The notes under the pieces are model-generated. The model was not told the DNA's origin. It saw nothing but the letters and a program-made list of their open reading frames with translations, and did no database searches. Positions 16,400 through 23,372 of a DNA stretch of 29,620 nucleotides are shown one piece after another. How positions within the stretch are numbered: the first letter of the stretch is position 1; each line of letters opens with the position of its first letter. This DNA is from JAFGBN01 sp964394145 (GTDB taxonomy: Bacteria > Chloroflexota > Dehalococcoidia > GIF9 > AB-539-J10): contig CAYMVL010000014.1 of the NCBI GenBank assembly GCA_964394145.1, positions 1-29,620 of the forward strand, given 5' to 3'. A program made the position numbers and the translations under genes.

Positions 16400-18226
16400 C
16401 TAGCCTCCTTTATTTGTGTGTGACCTGATATACGTCGCTTCCACAAAGGTTTGCATAAAGCGAGGAGCCGTGGCTAATTCGATGTAGCCAACCTGACAAG
16501 CAATGGTCTGTGCTTCATCTCGCTTACTGCAAGAGAGCAAGGCTACCTTAGCCCCCGCTCCAGCAGCATTTCCTACCTGTCGAAAGCGATTCACCGGCAG
16601 TGATGGCAGCATGCCAATGACCATCGCACTGGAAACATCTATATAGGTGCCAAATGCCCCGGCAATGATAACCTGTTTAATATCCTCCGCAGAGCGGTCT
16701 TCTGCTTCCAGGAGCACCTGAATGCCGGTCTGGATGGCCGCCTTAGCCAGTTGCAACTCTCGCACATCTTGCTGGGTGATGGTAATTGCCGGGCGACCAT
16801 TTCGTTCTTCCTCATTGACTATCACGAACTCGCGCTGTCCCTCGCAGGTACGCACTCGAGGATGATCGTTTGTCATCCTGCCACTCTCATTCAGCACCTC
16901 GCTCAGGTAAAGCTGAGCTAAAATATCAAAAATGCCAGAGCCACAAATACCAACCGGGGGTGCTCCGTCAATCGTCTGGAATTGCACTTCACCATTCTCC
17001 ATTCTAAAATGCTCTATGGCACCTTCAGCAGCTCGCATACCATCCTTAATATGTCCCCCTTCAAAAGCAGGGCCTGAGGCACAGGAAACGCTGGTCATTT
17101 TACCATCGCTTACCAGGCAAGCCTCAGTGTTAGTTCCGATGTCCAGCGCCAGTGATAGACCATCAGCCTGCCCAACTTCTGTGGCCAGCAGCATGGCTAC
17201 ATGGTCTGCGCCCACAAAACCAGCGATATTGGGCAATAAATGTACATAGCCCCCGGGAGCAATATGCAAGCCTATATCACGGGCTTTGATATCCAGAGCT
17301 CCGCTGACTGCCGGCACAAAAGGAGATTGTGCCAGTTGGCCTACCGGTAAGCCCAGTAATAGGTGATGCATAGCAGTATTGCCCACCACCACCACCTCAA
17401 CAATTTCCTCCAGATTAGCATCAATCCGGTTACACAGCTCTTTAGCCAGCTTGCCTAGCGCTCCAACAGCTAACTTACGCATCTGCGTGCCTCCCGCCGG
17501 CGAATCTATCACATGAGAAACGCGACTAACAATGTCCTCTCCATAGCTGATTTGAGGGTTCATAACTCCCTTGGCAGCTAAAGTACGACCATTGCTCAAA
17601 TCAACCAAATAGCCGGCTATCTTGGTAGTGCCCAGGTCAATGGCTAATCCCAATTGACGACTGGGCCAGGAGCTAACAGCTATTACCTCCTGGTTACGCA
17701 CCGAAGCTTGAGCCTGCCAGTTCCACGACCGCAGTCGCGGAGAAAGATTCCGAAGAACATCAATATCAATGGTGAGACAGTGCTCCTGCTGATTCAACGC
17801 CTCCAGCATACGCTGGGCATCACCCAATTGGTCTGATAAAGATGGGGGTGGTAGTTCTAAATGGTGGGTATGAACAGGTGGGTCAAGATTAATGCTGAGC
17901 TCCAGTCCCTCCACCTGAGTTCGCTGTGAGGTACTCATCGACTCGACTGGCACCCACAGCTTGCAATCGCTGGTGGGATAAGTCTGGCAGGCCAGGCGAT
18001 AACCTTCCCGCAGCTCAGGAAGTGAAAACTTCTGCCGCTCGATAGAAGTTGGCTGTGAGACAGTTCCACTTAGAACCTGTATTTTACAGCTACCGCAGAG
18101 CCCACGCCCTCCGCATATACTAACCAGGCCTACACCCAGCTTCTGGGCACAATGCAACAGCGACTGTCCCGCAGGGCACTTTCCACGCCGGCCTAGGGGT
18201 TCAAACTCTATGTGATAAGAAGTCAA
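16400..18226 (-). CDS. Reductive activator of corrinoid proteins (RACE/RACo family)
   Basis: A 608-residue protein with an N-terminal plant-type [2Fe-2S] ferredoxin domain (Cys38, 44, 47 and 80; ICGGRGLCGSCK) and a C-terminal ASKHA-type ATPase domain (DUF4445) with GLAIDLGTTKIAGY (193-206), ALDIGTNTEACL and GICGSGI. RACE proteins use ATP to push an electron onto a corrinoid that has oxidised to Co(II), returning it to Co(I) for methyl transfer. One activator gene next to the methyltransferase must serve both corrinoid proteins of the locus unless others exist elsewhere. The start seems to be TTG with only a weak ribosome site, so it is less certain than the rest. Confidence 0.93.
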   Translation of the reverse strand: MTSYHIEFEPLGRRGKCPAGQSLLHCAQKLGVGLVSICGGRGLCGSCKIQVLSGTVSQPTSIERQKFSLPELREGYRLACQTYPTSDCKLWVPVESMSTSQRTQVEGLELSINLDPPVHTHHLELPPPSLSDQLGDAQRMLEALNQQEHCLTIDIDVLRNLSPRLRSWNWQAQASVRNQEVIAVSSWPSRQLGLAIDLGTTKIAGYLVDLSNGRTLAAKGVMNPQISYGEDIVSRVSHVIDSPAGGTQMRKLAVGALGKLAKELCNRIDANLEEIVEVVVVGNTAMHHLLLGLPVGQLAQSPFVPAVSGALDIKARDIGLHIAPGGYVHLLPNIAGFVGADHVAMLLATEVGQADGLSLALDIGTNTEACLVSDGKMTSVSCASGPAFEGGHIKDGMRAAEGAIEHFRMENGEVQFQTIDGAPPVGICGSGIFDILAQLYLSEVLNESGRMTNDHPRVRTCEGQREFVIVNEEERNGRPAITITQQDVRELQLAKAAIQTGIQVLLEAEDRSAEDIKQVIIAGAFGTYIDVSSAMVIGMLPSLPVNRFRQVGNAAGAGAKVALLSCSKRDEAQTIACQVGYIELATAPRFMQTFVEATYIRSHTNKGG

Positions 18227-18297
18227 CTTTATTTTCTACCAGGACATTGCAAATGGAGTAGCAGGTCTCACCCGCCGTATTATAGCACAAGATACCA

Positions 18298-19158
18298 CTA
18301 CTTTTGCTTCTTGACTAATTTTGCCAGCTTATCAGCTTCCCCAGCAATCATTTTATAGCACTGCTCTTCCCCAGGGAACTTACCCTCCTTGACCTCGCTC
18401 ACATAATCCTGCATAGCCTTCACCATATCTTCGGCCATATGAGCATATCTCTTGACAAACTTGGGCTTAAATGCCTGCCAGATACCCAGCATGTCATGAA
18501 CAATAAGGAGCTGCCCATCACAATCAAGACCTGCACCGATGCCGTACACCGGGATTTCCAAGTCCTCGGTAATGAATTTGCCCACTTCAGGAGTTACCGC
18601 TTCCAGTAGAATAAGCTGCGCACCTGCCTCCTGAACAGCCCTAGCATCCTCAATTACATCTTTGGCACTTTCAACCGTGCGCCCCTGCGCCTTGTAACCA
18701 CCAAACTGGCTGGTACTCTGGGGTGTCAAGCCAATATGACCGCAAACAACCATACCGGCATCAACAATCGCTCTTATCACCGCGGTGACTCGGCGTCCTC
18801 CTTCCAGCTTGATGGCATCCACCCCAGCTTCCTTATAGAACCTGCCGGCATTCATGACAGCATCCGCGGGCGTTGTCTGGTAAGACAAAAATGGCATGTC
18901 TCCCATTACAAAGGTGTTGGGAGCGCCCCTGCGAACAGCGTCCGTATGAACAATACACTGGTCCATGGTAACAGGCATAGTTCCGGCATCATACCCGTAA
19001 ACGCACATGCCCATGGAATCGCCCACCAGTATCATATCAATGCTGGCCTGTTCCTCAAACTGAGCCATCGGAAAATCATAGCAGGTAAGCCAGGCCACCT
19101 TTTCACCTTCCTTCTTCATCCTTTGAAAATCCAGCAAGCTCTTCTTTTTCTGTTCCAT
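18298..19158 (-). CDS. panB: 3-methyl-2-oxobutanoate hydroxymethyltransferase (PanB)
   Basis: A 286-residue ketopantoate hydroxymethyltransferase, which adds a hydroxymethyl group from methylene-THF to 2-oxoisovalerate in pantothenate synthesis. The signatures are VGDSMGMCVYGYD, MGDMPFLSYQTTP, the catalytic KLEGG, HIGLTPQS with GGYKAQGR, and YGIGAGLDCDGQ. Both metal-binding Asp (in GDSMG and GDMPF) are present. A GGAGAGG site precedes the ATG. It is the first gene of the C1 series and uses its methylene-THF, but panC and panD are not next to it. The family call is firm; whether it makes pantoate or a related compound is not shown by sequence. Confidence 0.92.
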   Translation of the reverse strand: MEQKKKSLLDFQRMKKEGEKVAWLTCYDFPMAQFEEQASIDMILVGDSMGMCVYGYDAGTMPVTMDQCIVHTDAVRRGAPNTFVMGDMPFLSYQTTPADAVMNAGRFYKEAGVDAIKLEGGRRVTAVIRAIVDAGMVVCGHIGLTPQSTSQFGGYKAQGRTVESAKDVIEDARAVQEAGAQLILLEAVTPEVGKFITEDLEIPVYGIGAGLDCDGQLLIVHDMLGIWQAFKPKFVKRYAHMAEDMVKAMQDYVSEVKEGKFPGEEQCYKMIAGEADKLAKLVKKQK

Positions 19159-19420
19159 TCCATCCTCTCCTTTTTTTCAAAACAGCACAAATCAGGACTT
19201 CGGAATCGCCAAACTCGCAGGCCCCCGCTTCGAGGGTACTGCTTCAGGGAAATTGTCCTCAATAAGTTCGCGAATAATACAACTGAGGCAGAGTCAAATC
19301 ACCCGGTGGATTAAAGGTGCCTGCACCCAGTTTTTGTAAAAGCTTACGCTGGCCCCACTTATTCCTCCCGGTGGATAAGCAATCCCCGAAACGGAGAGAG
19401 GGCTTACGCAGTCAGCATTA
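19159..19420. other. Gap between hicB and panB with spaced direct repeats
   Basis: No gene is seen. CCCGGTGGAT occurs at 19302-19311 and 19367-19376, and GCTTACGC at 19342-19349 and 19402-19409, so a stretch of about 60-65 bases is loosely duplicated. No clear promoter for panB was found. Confidence 0.4.
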
Positions 19421-19639
19421 TCAAACAGCCACCTTCACCTTACCATACATTGAAGATTGCTCAACAGGGATCTCCTGCCCATCCTCATGGAGGGCCAAGA
19501 TGTGGCTTTCTATGGCCTCCCTGGTATTTGCTAGAGCCTCGTCAAAGGGCTCACCCTGCGACCCGCAACCGGGTAAGGCAGGCACCTTAGTGCAATATCC
19601 ACCTTCCTCAGCTTCATAAACGATAACGGTATACTCCAT
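19421..19639 (-). CDS. hicB: HicB-family antitoxin
   Basis: A 72-residue protein with the single partial RNase H-like fold of small HicB antitoxins. YTVIVYEAEEGGYCTKVPALPGCGSQGEP is the typical start, followed by the helix AAL-like segment ALANTREAIESHILALHEDG. It has no visible added DNA-binding domain. In complete systems HicB binds and blocks the HicA RNase and represses the operon. Here the hicA frame just upstream is broken, so the antitoxin seems to have outlived its toxin. The start has GGGGGG upstream. Confidence 0.85.
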   Translation of the reverse strand: MEYTVIVYEAEEGGYCTKVPALPGCGSQGEPFDEALANTREAIESHILALHEDGQEIPVEQSSMYGKVKVAV

Positions 19640-19870
19640 AAAGATCCCCCCATTTTAGTAACTTTGAGAATTCCTCTATAGTTAAGCCAGCCTCATAAAT
19701 AGCATCTTTGAGACGACCACCTTTTACTCCACCCTTGCCGCGAAGAGTGATAATTCTGCCATTCGGCATTTTGATGTTAATGTCATGCCTTTGCCAGACT
19801 TGCGCACACCTCCTGCTCTTTCCGATGCTTTGATTGTCTTGCCAGGATAATAATAAGGCTCAATTAACAA
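19614..19870 (-). pseudogene. Frameshifted hicA toxin remnant
   Basis: Two minus-strand frames together make up a HicA protein. The first frame (from about 19870) reads KTIKASERAGGVRKSGKG. A second frame then continues HDINIKMPNGRIITL, GGRLKDAIYEAGL and TIEEFSKLLK, ending at 19614 inside hicB. HicA proteins normally have GSH at this point with the catalytic histidine; here the junction loses the Gly-Ser context and the frame, consistent with a small deletion of about four bases. The second-frame ATG at 19769 could still give a 51-residue C-terminal piece. The gene order hicA-hicB is the usual one. Confidence 0.65.
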
Positions 19871-19890
19871 TCAGAAGGGCTTTTGCTTTT

Positions 19891-20805
19891 CTATCGAGTT
19901 GTCCCCAATATTTCCTCTATGCGTTTGCGTACTTCCTCAGCACCTCTATTGACGGCTACTGCCAGGTATTTTTTGAAGTCAATGAATTTTCCCACACCCT
20001 CTATTACCATGTGTGGGACTTTTGAATCCTTGAGGAGAAAGCTGTATAGCTCCTCACCCAGACTTTTCCCCGTTTCTTCATCGGGGATTGCTTCAGCCAG
20101 CGTTGTTATCGCTGTTTTCAGCCGGTCATGGTCTTCTGTCAACTGTGCAAGGTCACCTGATAAAGCTGTTTTTTCCGATTCTATTCCCTTTATTCTGGAA
20201 TCCAGCCCGGCTATTTGCGTTTCATATTTTTCCCTTAGTTGTTCCTTTTCCCTTTCCATGGTTTTTACCTGTGACCTTAGCCCATCTATGTCAGCCAATC
20301 TCTCTGCAATGGCCTTCTGGTCGATCTTTGCCTCCTTGAGATCCTCTCCCAGCACCGTGGTTAGCTTTTCCATAAACACTTTAGAATCGGTCCTAAGTTC
20401 CTTATACTCTTCTCCTAGTATTCCAACCACCCTTCCCATAAGCTCGTCATACTTCGCGTTTGCCCGGTCACGGTCATCTTCCAGTGTCATTATGTACGAC
20501 CGCAGGTCTCCTACCTTCCCACCATACTGCTTGTTCAGCAGGGCGTATATTGCAAAGGCGACCCTCCTGGCCACAGCTTCCCCGTAGCCCTTTATATCGC
20601 TCCCCCGTGGGCCGAGCACCTTGCTAATCAGCTTGTCCTCTTTTTGAAGGCGTTTATTGTAGTCTTTCAGCCCCGCATCAACCACGGGGTCCAATCCTGC
20701 ACTGTTATATAATTGTTCTGCCAGTTCTGCTTCTTCCAGGCTCATTTCCTCGATTTTTATTATGTCGGTTGATTTTTCCTCGAAATCTGACTTACTTTCT
20801 GCCAT
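19891..20805 (-). CDS. Coiled-coil protein of unknown function
   Basis: A 304-residue acidic protein without signal peptide or membrane segment. The first part (about 35-100) has a compact helical segment (SKVLGPRGSDIKGYGEAVARRV). A long heptad-rich coiled coil covers about 100-245 with many Lys-Glu pairs (MEREKEQLREKYETQ). The last 60 residues form a separate helical end. The start is the ATG at 20805, because AGAGGTG lies seven bases before it; a GTG nine bases earlier would fall inside that site. I do not recognise the family. It lies between a tRNA fragment and the broken hicA, so it may be accessory cargo. Confidence 0.75.
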   Translation of the reverse strand: MAESKSDFEEKSTDIIKIEEMSLEEAELAEQLYNSAGLDPVVDAGLKDYNKRLQKEDKLISKVLGPRGSDIKGYGEAVARRVAFAIYALLNKQYGGKVGDLRSYIMTLEDDRDRANAKYDELMGRVVGILGEEYKELRTDSKVFMEKLTTVLGEDLKEAKIDQKAIAERLADIDGLRSQVKTMEREKEQLREKYETQIAGLDSRIKGIESEKTALSGDLAQLTEDHDRLKTAITTLAEAIPDEETGKSLGEELYSFLLKDSKVPHMVIEGVGKFIDFKKYLAVAVNRGAEEVRKRIEEILGTTR

Positions 20806-20896
20806 TTCACCCACCTCTTTGAATTTATATTATCCTCGATTGGCCCTGCCACCGGTAAGTTTCCTGAACCTTTCTACCCCTCCTTTTCCCTGTTTA

Positions 20897-20940
20897 TGGT
20901 CGGGGTGAGAGGATTTGAACCTCCGACCACCTGAACCCCA
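20897..20940 (-). repeat. 3' fragment of a tRNA-Pro gene (probable attachment-site remnant)
   Basis: Read on the minus strand, 44 bases match the 3' part of a bacterial tRNA-Pro from U33: anticodon GGG, the 3' anticodon-stem strand TCAGG, variable loop TGGTC, T stem GGAGG, TTCAAAT loop, and the acceptor strand CACCCCG followed by ACCA. The 5' half (expected to begin CGGGGTG) is absent. Bases before U33 do not pair with the anticodon stem. Partial 3' tRNA copies ending at the anticodon loop are the usual scar of integrase-mediated insertion. The intact gene would be expected in the same orientation at higher coordinates, with the element between. Confidence 0.7.
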
Positions 20941-20949
20941 TTTAGCTTC

Positions 20950-20977
20950 AAAAAAAGGCAGAGACCGCTTGCCTCCT
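20950..20977 (-). terminator. Rho-independent terminator
   Basis: On the minus strand a short hairpin AGGCA/TGCCT (20970-20974 with 20956-20960, extendable by G-U pairs) is followed by seven T. It would stop leftward transcripts before the tRNA fragment and the coiled-coil gene. Confidence 0.5.
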
Positions 20978-20997
20978 TTCTCAGGGTGGATTATAAT
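20969..20997 (+). promoter_or_regulatory. Promoter for the divergent DUF151 gene
   Basis: TTGCCT (20969-20974) and a perfect TATAAT (20992-20997) are 17 bases apart, about 60 bases before the ATG at 21059. It overlaps the stem of the leftward terminator. Confidence 0.55.
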
Positions 20998-21058
20998 CGT
21001 CTTTGGAACCTGCTGTCAAGCTAGGTTCAGAATCGGGAGTTGGCTATGAGGTGTTTAG

Positions 21059-21484
21059 ATGGCTCAATTGCAATGTGAAGTCGATTCAATTAGAGTCGCA
21101 GCCGCTTGTCCTGAACTCGCTCTGATTCTGAAACCAAAAGAGGTGGACAGCTATTTGCCCATCTGGATAAGCCCATCCCAAGCAGAGATTCTGGCAGACC
21201 AGCTCCACGGGCAACCTGACAAAAAGAAAGACCTTGATCTCTTCCTGGCCGATAACAATGCTACCGACTCCAACATCGAACGCACCACAATCTATCTGGA
21301 GAACAATACTTTTTTTGCCAGGGTACTACTTTCCGGACACGCCGGACATTATGAAGTAAAATGTCCAATCGGCCTAGCACTTGCCCTGACCGTGAGAGCC
21401 AATGCCCCCATTTTGGTTGACGAAACGCTTTTTGACAGGGCCGGTGTGCATCTTTCTGCTACTCCATGTGAACCGCACCGATAA
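21059..21484 (+). CDS. DUF151 (bifunctional nuclease domain) protein, short divergent member
   Basis: A 141-residue protein that is a diverged relative of the DUF151 protein at 22234-22791. Both have a YLPIWIS/G segment followed by A(E/D)xxA, an FYAR/FFAR strand, and the A(L/V)xVRAN(A/V)PI(L/F)V block. The usual R/KPSDALAVAVRA motif is changed to CPIGLALALTVRA, so the conserved Ser-Asp is lost and activity is doubtful. GAGGTG precedes the ATG. It is on the plus strand, unlike most of the region. The family is linked to nuclease activity in plants and some bacteria; the function here is unknown. Confidence 0.75.
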   Translation: MAQLQCEVDSIRVAAACPELALILKPKEVDSYLPIWISPSQAEILADQLHGQPDKKKDLDLFLADNNATDSNIERTTIYLENNTFFARVLLSGHAGHYEVKCPIGLALALTVRANAPILVDETLFDRAGVHLSATPCEPHR

Positions 21485-21603
21485 CCGCTCTAGCAGAGAT
21501 GACTTTCCAAGAGTTTCGCAGATGTGCTGTCAACTCTCGCCTGTCGTGCGATTTCATAGTGGATGCAGGGTGGAGCCAAGTGAATGCAAAGCGGAGCACT
21601 GAA

Positions 21604-21975
21604 CTAAGAACTGAACTGGAGGGAAAGTGAAAACTTGAGTGGAAACGAAAGTGGAAACTGAAACAAAAACCAAGAGGCAAATCTTGAAGGCGCAATCCGA
21701 TTTATCCCTTCAGCAGTGGGCTCATAGCAATACAGCGATATCCTTCCGCCATGCTGTCTCCTGATTAATCCTGCAGACACGAGTGCGGCAACGGCAGCTT
21801 CACCCATAAATCCGTACAGCTCTAAATTGTGGTCTGGCACTGGTATGCCGGTCCTTTCATATTCCCGACATATCCTGCTAAGGAGGCGTGCAGGGTCCTC
21901 TTTCAAACTATTCAGAATCTGCTTTACAACATCGGTAGCTTCGATGAGCCTGGCAAAATCATCAATGGCACTCAT
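21604..21975 (-). CDS. Small hypothetical protein, winged-helix-like, with odd C-terminus
   Basis: A 123-residue protein. Residues 1-95 look like a small helical/winged-helix domain (MSAIDDFARLIEATDVVKQIL, GFMGEAAVAALVSAGLIRRQHGGRISLYCYEPT). The last 25 residues are Phe-, Ser- and Leu-rich and are coded by a degenerate purine/pyrimidine repeat (TTTCCACTTTCG-like units), unlike the rest. The original stop may have been lost and the frame extended into repeat DNA. The start has AGAGGTGA. I do not recognise a specific family. Confidence 0.6.
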   Translation of the reverse strand: MSAIDDFARLIEATDVVKQILNSLKEDPARLLSRICREYERTGIPVPDHNLELYGFMGEAAVAALVSAGLIRRQHGGRISLYCYEPTAEGINRIAPSRFASWFLFQFPLSFPLKFSLSLQFSS

Positions 21976-22072
21976 TTATCATTCACCTCTTCGCTTCAAC
22001 CATAGGCTTAAATTGCCGATGTTGCATATCCACCAATATGAGCCGGCTTACTGTAAGCTGTATCTCCGGTGT

Positions 22073-22212
22073 TATAGTATAGCTATCGGCAGTTTTCCCG
22101 TGAATCGACTACTTTCAACTGCCTTTCTTTCTCTTGGGACCTTTCTTGAGGTAGTCAGCACTCCCTTTATGCATCTTCTTATCTGTCTTCTTACTATCTT
22201 TCTTTCCCATCA
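22073..22212 (-). pseudogene. MGKK-type small basic protein gene, frameshifted in an A run
   Basis: After GGGGAG and an ATG at 22212 the literal frame reads MGKKKIVRR and runs on for 46 codons without family likeness. Adding one A to the AAAAA run gives MGKKKDSKKTDKK, then MHKGSADYLKKGPKRKKGS and a TGA at 22115. That protein is like the intact MGKKDEKK protein at 23019-23132. It is therefore a paralogue inactivated by a one-base loss, or one restored by slippage on the A run, or a sequencing error. Confidence 0.5.
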
Positions 22213-22233
22213 AATCTACTCCCCAGTTGATGT

Positions 22234-22791
22234 CTATTGGTCGCTGTCCTTATTTCCCTTTTTACCCTCATCAAGCTTATTAATATCAAGTGTGTTGATA
22301 AAGTCAGTATAAGCAGACAGCCTCCTTAACTCATCTTCGGTCACACTCTTTTCTTCGGCCGTCCGCTGGGGGACAACCTGTCCGGTTTCCTTGTCAATCA
22401 AGACTCCGCCTTCACCCAGGACTGTGCCCTCAACGAAGATAGGTACGTTGGCCCTTACTGCCACGGCTAAAGCATCGCTGGGGCGAGAATCCACGTCTGT
22501 CCGTCCTTCTGATGTGTTCAGTAGAATTCTAGCGTAGAAAGTATCGTCTTTGAGTTCATTGATGACAACAGAATCGACACTGGCCTTCAGGCTGCCAATG
22601 ACTGAGCATAACAGGTCATGGCTTAAAGGTCGGGGCATATCCGCACCTTGAAGCTTTACGGCGATAGCATCGGCTTCGGCGGAACCGATCCAGATTGGAA
22701 GATAGCGCTTGCCTGTCTGCTCCTTCAGGAGTACCACTCCCCGGTAGTTCTCAGGATTAATCCCAATACTTTCAATGGTCATCTCTATCAT
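22234..22791 (-). CDS. DUF151 bifunctional nuclease family protein
   Basis: A 185-residue protein with the complete DUF151 domain at about 1-135: RGVVLLKEQTGKRYLPIWIG, ADAIAVKLQG, FYARILL, and the intact SRPSDALAVAVRANVPIFV. The remaining C-terminal tail is charged and ends in Lys/Asp-rich sequence. The start is the ATG at 22791, five bases after GGGAGG; a GTG two codons earlier is part of that site. It is a typical single-domain member, often found in Chloroflexota and Actinobacteria. Nuclease activity is known for some homologues only. Confidence 0.88.
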   Translation of the reverse strand: MIEMTIESIGINPENYRGVVLLKEQTGKRYLPIWIGSAEADAIAVKLQGADMPRPLSHDLLCSVIGSLKASVDSVVINELKDDTFYARILLNTSEGRTDVDSRPSDALAVAVRANVPIFVEGTVLGEGGVLIDKETGQVVPQRTAEEKSVTEDELRRLSAYTDFINTLDINKLDEGKKGNKDSDQ

Positions 22792-23018
22792 AATCACCTC
22801 CCCATTAGCTTACTGTTTGTCTTCTTTTGATCATTTCCCGTGGCGTACTAAGCTCAGCTACCGCAGTTATTGTTTCCTCCTCCCCGACTTAGGTGCCTTG
22901 GGTTTTGCCCACCGGGCTTTTGTCTGTTTTTGTTTGAGGCTTACCCTGGATCTAAACCAGGACGGTGTTCGATAACCCTTCACGTGCCCCCCGAAATAGA
23001 ATTCTTGAGTCTCGCTCG

Positions 23019-23132
23019 TCATTTGACCTTGCGGCCCGGCGACTTCTTCTTAATCTTTGTTGACTTGCCACCTGTCTTGGATGCCCTGTGGTAAGACTCT
23101 CTCTGCCTTTTCTTCTCATCTTTTTTGCCCAT
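23019..23132 (-). CDS. MGKK small lysine-rich protein
   Basis: A 37-codon gene reading MGKKDEKKRQRESYHRAS, then KTGGKSTKIKKKSPGRKVK. It is strongly basic, with about 17 Lys/Arg and no hydrophobic core, so it should bind nucleic acid or ribosomes if made. The ribosome site GGAGGTG is near perfect, seven bases before the ATG. A sigma70-type promoter with an internal palindrome lies about 110 bases upstream. A frameshifted relative lies at 22115-22212. No characterised family is recognised. Confidence 0.65.
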   Translation of the reverse strand: MGKKDEKKRQRESYHRASKTGGKSTKIKKKSPGRKVK

Positions 23133-23247
23133 CTGTTCACCTCCATGGTCCTTTTTGGGGACAAAGTTGCCCTATGAATTAAGTGTTTTGTTGAGAGATT
23201 CCTGCGGAGAAAGAAAGAAAGGTCCGTCGTTATCCGATTGTACCGAA

Positions 23248-23276
23248 ATTATACCATCCTGAGTGGTATGATGCAA
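23248..23276 (-). promoter_or_regulatory. Promoter with operator-like palindrome for the MGKK gene
   Basis: On the minus strand TTGCAT (23271-23276) and TATAAT (23248-23253) are 17 bases apart. The inverted repeat ATACCA-7-TGGTAT (23251-23269) fills the spacer and enters the -10 box, the classic place for a repressor. Confidence 0.6.
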
Positions 23277-23372
23277 ATATGCCTCAAGCCACTTCCCATT
23301 GCAGTCGGCAAGAGGGCATAATATGTGTGAAAAGGATTTTTCAGCTTTTGGTGCAGCCCGGTCCGACCTCGT

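Noticed and set aside
19883..20587. 234-codon plus-strand ORF opposite the coiled-coil gene
   Set aside because: Ser-rich composition mirrors the Lys/Glu codons on the other strand, and there is no ribosome site.
20897..20980. Complete tRNA-Pro gene
   Set aside because: The bases before U33 do not form the anticodon stem, D arm or acceptor 5' strand, so only the 3' part is present.
22952..23164. 70-codon basic ORF overlapping the MGKK gene
   Set aside because: It is in a different frame and has a poorer start; the 37-codon MGKK frame has the strong ribosome site.
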